From positions 1-64,000 of the forward strand of contig CAZMOZ010000001.1 of assembly GCA_964568145.1 (NCBI GenBank): a DNA stretch of 64,000 nt, in the 5' to 3' direction. The position numbers and the translations under genes were made by a program. The stretch comes from DSVZ01 sp964568145 (lineage in GTDB: Bacteria > Verrucomicrobiota > Verrucomicrobiia > Limisphaerales > J093). The notes under the pieces are model-generated. The model saw only the letters and a list, made by a program, of their open reading frames with translations. It had not been told where the DNA came from and made no database searches. Shown piece after piece: positions 61,096 through 64,000 of this stretch. Within the stretch, counting starts at the first letter, position 1. The number at the start of each line of letters is the position of its first letter.

Positions 61096-62445
61096 TCAAA
61101 TCTTCCACCCCGCCCGGTACTCGCGGTGCAGCAGCGCGTCGGCCTGGGGGTTGTTCCGGATTTGCCCCGTGAGGGTGTGGTACTCGACCGGGCCTTCCAC
61201 GAGCGTGGCGAGGTTGGCAAGTTGCAGCAGCTCGGTGAGCGGACCGCCGATGCTGAACGGCGAAAAGGTCTGGCCCCGGCCCTTGCACGCCTCCACCCAC
61301 TCGCGATGGTGGTTGTCGGTGCGGGGCAGCGTCTCGGGCGGACCGCCTTTGAAGCCCTCGAACTTCGCCTCCGGCAACAGCACGTACCGGGTGTTCCAGG
61401 GACACTCCGAGTACAGCGAGCCCTTGCTGCCCACCAGCAAATCGCCCCAGCCGCCCATCGGCCAGCCGAGCATGAGTTCGCCGGGCGGTTTTTCCTTCGC
61501 GTAGAAGGTCAGTTTTGCCGACGGCAGGTCGCCGCGGGCCGGGAGCTCCACGAGGGTTCGCGAACTGCGCGGGTAACCTTCGCTGTTCACCTCCGAGGGC
61601 CAGGCTTGGACCTTGATGAGGTGGCTGCCGGGTGTGGCGCCGCCGCCGGCCTGCCAGAGCCAGTCCAGTCGCAGCGCGCGAAAGGCGATGTTCGCGGTGT
61701 GGCAGCCGAAGTCGCCCACGATGCCGCTGCCAAAGGCGCGCCAGCCGCGCCAGGCGCCCGGCAGGTACGCCGGGTGGTACGGGCGAAACTCGGCCGGTCC
61801 CAGCCACAGGTCCCAGTCCAGCGTGTCGGGCACGGGCGGCGTGTCCTTGGGGCGCTCCAGCGGGCCATTGCCGCCGTCGAACCAGACGTGTGCCTCGCGA
61901 ATTTCGCCGAGCACGCCGCCCCAGGCCAGTTCCACCGCGCGGCGCAGCGGCCCGGCCGCCGAGCCCTGGTTGCCCATCTGGGTCACCACCTTGTATTTCT
62001 GAGCCGCCTCGCGCATGGCCCGCGCCTCACGCACGGTGCGGGTGAGCGGTTTTTCGCAAAAGACGTGCTTGCCCCGCTCCATCGCGGCGATGGCCGCCAC
62101 GGCGTGGGTGTGGTCGGGCGTCGAGACGATCACGGCGTCAATCCCGCCGGCCATCTCGTCGAACATGCGGCGGAAATCCTTGAAGACCCGCGCCTGCGGG
62201 TACTTCCTGAACGTGTCGGCGGCGTATTTGTGGTCCACGTCGCCCAGCGCCACGATCTCGGCGCCGAGGCCGGCCACGTTGTCCAGATTGCCACGGCCTT
62301 GACCGGCCACGCCAATGCCGGCGACGCGGAGCTTGTCGTTGGCCGCGGCGGCCAGCGCGAGGCGTTTGGCGGGGAGAACGAGGACGTTCGCGGCCACGAG
62401 ACCGGACGCGGCGAGGAAACGACGGCGGTTGAAGGTGGCGTTCAT
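61096..62445 (-). CDS. Tat-exported Gfo/Idh/MocA oxidoreductase
   Basis: 449 residues. The N-terminus NRRRFLAASGLVAANVLVLP is a twin-arginine signal. LRVAGIGVAGQGRGNLDNVA binds NAD(P); DAVIVSTPDHTHAVAAIAAM and GKHVFCEKPLTRTVREARAM (the EKP motif) are intact. MGNQGSAAGPLRRAVELAW and VGDFGCHTANIAFRAL follow. This clade is greatly expanded in Verrucomicrobiota and Planctomycetota, for sugars from complex polysaccharides. It lies 105 bp upstream of the DUF4832 gene on the same strand. Confidence 0.9.
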   Translation of the reverse strand: MNATFNRRRFLAASGLVAANVLVLPAKRLALAAAANDKLRVAGIGVAGQGRGNLDNVAGLGAEIVALGDVDHKYAADTFRKYPQARVFKDFRRMFDEMAGGIDAVIVSTPDHTHAVAAIAAMERGKHVFCEKPLTRTVREARAMREAAQKYKVVTQMGNQGSAAGPLRRAVELAWGGVLGEIREAHVWFDGGNGPLERPKDTPPVPDTLDWDLWLGPAEFRPYHPAYLPGAWRGWRAFGSGIVGDFGCHTANIAFRALRLDWLWQAGGGATPGSHLIKVQAWPSEVNSEGYPRSSRTLVELPARGDLPSAKLTFYAKEKPPGELMLGWPMGGWGDLLVGSKGSLYSECPWNTRYVLLPEAKFEGFKGGPPETLPRTDNHHREWVEACKGRGQTFSPFSIGGPLTELLQLANLATLVEGPVEYHTLTGQIRNNPQADALLHREYRAGWKI

Positions 62446-62755
62446 GCGCGTGCGATTCAGTTCAAGTTGCGGCTTGGTTCAAGCCCGCGGCCCGGTCGTT
62501 CCGTGACCGGCGACTTGGGGCGTGAAGTCTGGCGGCAACGATTCCGGCGGCGCGCGGGAAAGTCCAGCTTGGATCGCGGCGGCCGAACGCTCAGAAGCGA
62601 CGGCGGCCTCGCCGGCGGGCTCCGAGACAAAGGCACTTCGCGCCGACGAGCCGGCCGGGCAGCTTGGACCACAGCAAGACGCATTCAACGCCGAGGCAGC
62701 CGCGGAGGTGAGTCCGTGCTGGCTTTCTGGCGATTGCGCCGACTGACCTCGGCGG
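62446..62755. other. Gap without a supported gene
   Basis: 310 bp. A 74-codon open frame at 62522-62746 (+) and overlapping minus-strand frames exist, but they are Ala/Glu/Ser-rich, have no family resemblance and look like chance frames of GC-rich DNA. The promoter of the 62445 oxidoreductase is probably here. Confidence 0.5.
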
Positions 62756-64000
62756 CTACGAGGCTCCGGCGCGGATGTCGAAGCAGGACAGGGTCTCGTG
62801 GAAGCGCAGGTGCAGGCGCTTTTGGTGTATGACCGGGTGCGCCCAGGCGTCGCCGGTGCGTTCGGGCGCGAGGCGGAAACGGCCGCGAAACTTGAAGCCC
62901 TCCGGTGTCGGCTCCAGCAACGCCATCTCGCCTTCCTGGCTCAAGCAGTACAGGCGGCCGTCCGCGTACAGCACCGAGCCCATCGCCAGTTCGCCGGTCT
63001 GATGGCGAATCTCGCCCGTCCGCGCGTCCGCGCAGAACCAGCCTTTGTCGCGGCGATACCACGAGCCGTACAACGCGCCGTCCACCAGCACCACCCCGCC
63101 GTGACAGGTGTCTGGCCGGCTGCTCCAGACACGCTCGGCGTACGGCGCGCTCCCGACCTCGCGGAACTGGAAAAAGCCGCCATCGTCCGTGTCGGGCGCG
63201 GTCACGAACACGCCGTCACCGACCAACACCGGCGTCATGGCAATGACGGAAAAGCGCGTGCGCAGCGGCCGCGACCACAGCAGCGCGCCGGTGTCGGCGT
63301 CCACGCCGAAAACGTGCCGCAGCGAACAGCTCACCAGCATCCGCCGCCCGCCGCGCTCGAGCAGGATCGGCGAGGCGTAACTCGCGTTGTCCACCTCGTC
63401 CGGCGGCTCGGCGACGCGCTCGTGCCGGGGCGGGTCGGGGGCGCCAAGCCGCAACGGTGCGGACTGCCATACCGTTTCGCCCGTCCGGGCGTCGAGCGCG
63501 GCCATGAGCGCCTGCGTGCCGCCGGCGGTCACGAAGACGCGGCTGCCGTCCACGAGCAGATTTTCGCTGAGCGCCCAGGTGATGTTCCTGCCGCCGAAGC
63601 GCTCGAACAGCTCGACCGCCCACAACTCGCGGCCGCTCGCGGCGTCCAGGCAGGCCACGCGGCCATGGGCGTTCAGGTGGTAAAGCCGGCCGTCCCGGTA
63701 CGTGCAACTGGCCCGTGCGCCGGGATACGGCGTGCGCCAGGCGCGGCCGTTCTTCGCCTGCCAGACGCGGCGCCCGTCGAGGTCGAGCGTGAAGATGTGC
63801 AACTCATCGCCGACGTCGCCGGTGAGGTAAATCCGGCCGCCGGTGATGATCGGCGCGGAGTAACCGCGGCCCAAGCCATCGGTCTGCCAGAGCTTCTTCG
63901 GCCCGGCGGGCGGCCACTCCGCCAGCAGACTGATTTCGTCGCAGATGCCGTCGCGGCGCGGGCCGCGCCATTGCGGCCAGCCAGGCTCCGGCGACGCGAT
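62756..64000 (-). CDS. PQQ/BamB-like beta-propeller protein (cut by right edge)
   Basis: At least 415 residues; the frame is open to the edge. Upstream of the internal TTG at 63874 the frame reads WPQWRGPRRDG and LLAEWPPAGPKKLWQ, the typical start of Verrucomicrobial and Planctomycetal PQQ-like propellers, so the gene begins outside the window. Propeller blades have repeated patterns: GRIYLTGDVGDELHIFTLDL, GRLYHLNAHGRVACLDAASG, VFVTAGGTQALMAALDARTG, VFGVDADTGALLW and LYCLSQEGEMALLEPTP. The role may be in the periplasm as a scaffold or PQQ-dependent enzyme; catalytic residues cannot be judged. Located upstream of the Tat oxidoreductase on the same strand. Confidence 0.87.
   Translation of the reverse strand: MASPEPGWPQWRGPRRDGICDEISLLAEWPPAGPKKLWQTDGLGRGYSAPIITGGRIYLTGDVGDELHIFTLDLDGRRVWQAKNGRAWRTPYPGARASCTYRDGRLYHLNAHGRVACLDAASGRELWAVELFERFGGRNITWALSENLLVDGSRVFVTAGGTQALMAALDARTGETVWQSAPLRLGAPDPPRHERVAEPPDEVDNASYASPILLERGGRRMLVSCSLRHVFGVDADTGALLWSRPLRTRFSVIAMTPVLVGDGVFVTAPDTDDGGFFQFREVGSAPYAERVWSSRPDTCHGGVVLVDGALYGSWYRRDKGWFCADARTGEIRHQTGELAMGSVLYADGRLYCLSQEGEMALLEPTPEGFKFRGRFRLAPERTGDAWAHPVIHQKRLHLRFHETLSCFDIRAGAS

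Noticed and set aside
62522..62746. Small gene of 74 codons
   Set aside because: Low-complexity Ala/Glu/Ser content, no ribosome-binding site, no neighbour logic.

Overview
This is a GC-rich bacterial chromosome segment, most likely from a member of the Verrucomicrobiota (PVC group). The evidence is an LPS-type envelope (lpxA, a fused lpxC/fabZ, heptose-1-P adenylyltransferase), futalosine-pathway menaquinone genes (mqnA, mqnE, UbiA-type prenyltransferase), three PEP-CTERM proteins, Tat-exported Gfo/Idh/MocA oxidoreductases, a DUF4832-type protein, and secreted proteins ending in an FYRL/FYQL-type C-terminal module common in that phylum. Strong GC bias makes long antisense open frames that are not genes. 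The phylum call is an inference; no rRNA or universal marker set is present.

Layout. 1-4.9 kb: part of a type II (probably II-C) CRISPR-Cas locus on the minus strand: cas9, then a short element carrying a four-helix-bundle (S23/IVP) gene inserted into the start of cas1 with a 102-bp direct duplication of the cas1 5' end, then cas1 running off the left edge. A plus-strand terminator upstream of cas9 suggests a tracrRNA. 5.0-8.8 kb: mqnE-hicB-hicA-mqnA and a prenyltransferase. 9.3-15.7 kb: a PEP-CTERM protein, an OmpA/MotB-like protein, a metallophosphoesterase, a proline-rich secreted protein, a sugar isomerase-like protein and an EamA permease. 15.8-19.0 kb: lpxC/fabZ, a Clp-fold SDH-type protease and lpxA. 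19.4-26.4 kb: a secreted ADP-ribosylglycohydrolase-fold enzyme, a ribose-type ABC importer and a ribokinase. 26.8-29.9 kb: a histidine kinase with an integrin-like FG-GAP propeller sensor, and its response regulator. 30-35 kb: a large beta-helix secreted protein and two PEP-CTERM proteins, one with an early stop. 35.3-38.1 kb: ribBA, ribH, metF. 38.2-44.6 kb: alanine dehydrogenase, UbiA, YceI, oxidoreductase, heptose adenylyltransferase, URO-D-like protein. 44.7-47.4 kb: two-subunit class I fumarase split by an AT-richer gene with a PD-(D/E)XK-like motif. 47.6-54.0 kb: NtrC-type regulator, secreted protein, complete 1000-bp IS1595-like element, subtilase interrupted by an in-frame amber stop. 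54.5-64 kb: nucleotide-sugar dehydrogenase, a carbohydrate-degradation set (esterase-glycosidase fusion, two Gfo/Idh/MocA proteins, DUF4832 protein) and a PQQ-propeller protein cut by the right edge.

Many gaps between genes carry dispersed non-coding repeats: a MITE-like unit of about 190-280 bp with inverted termini (GGGCGCATCTC type), a hairpin with AACCGAAGTT arms, and low-complexity inverted-repeat units built from CGAAATCCGAAG, CCAAGAA and CACGAATGGACACGAA words. The most notable points are the cas1 insertion/duplication, the nuclease-like gene inside the fumarase operon and the FG-GAP sensor kinase.
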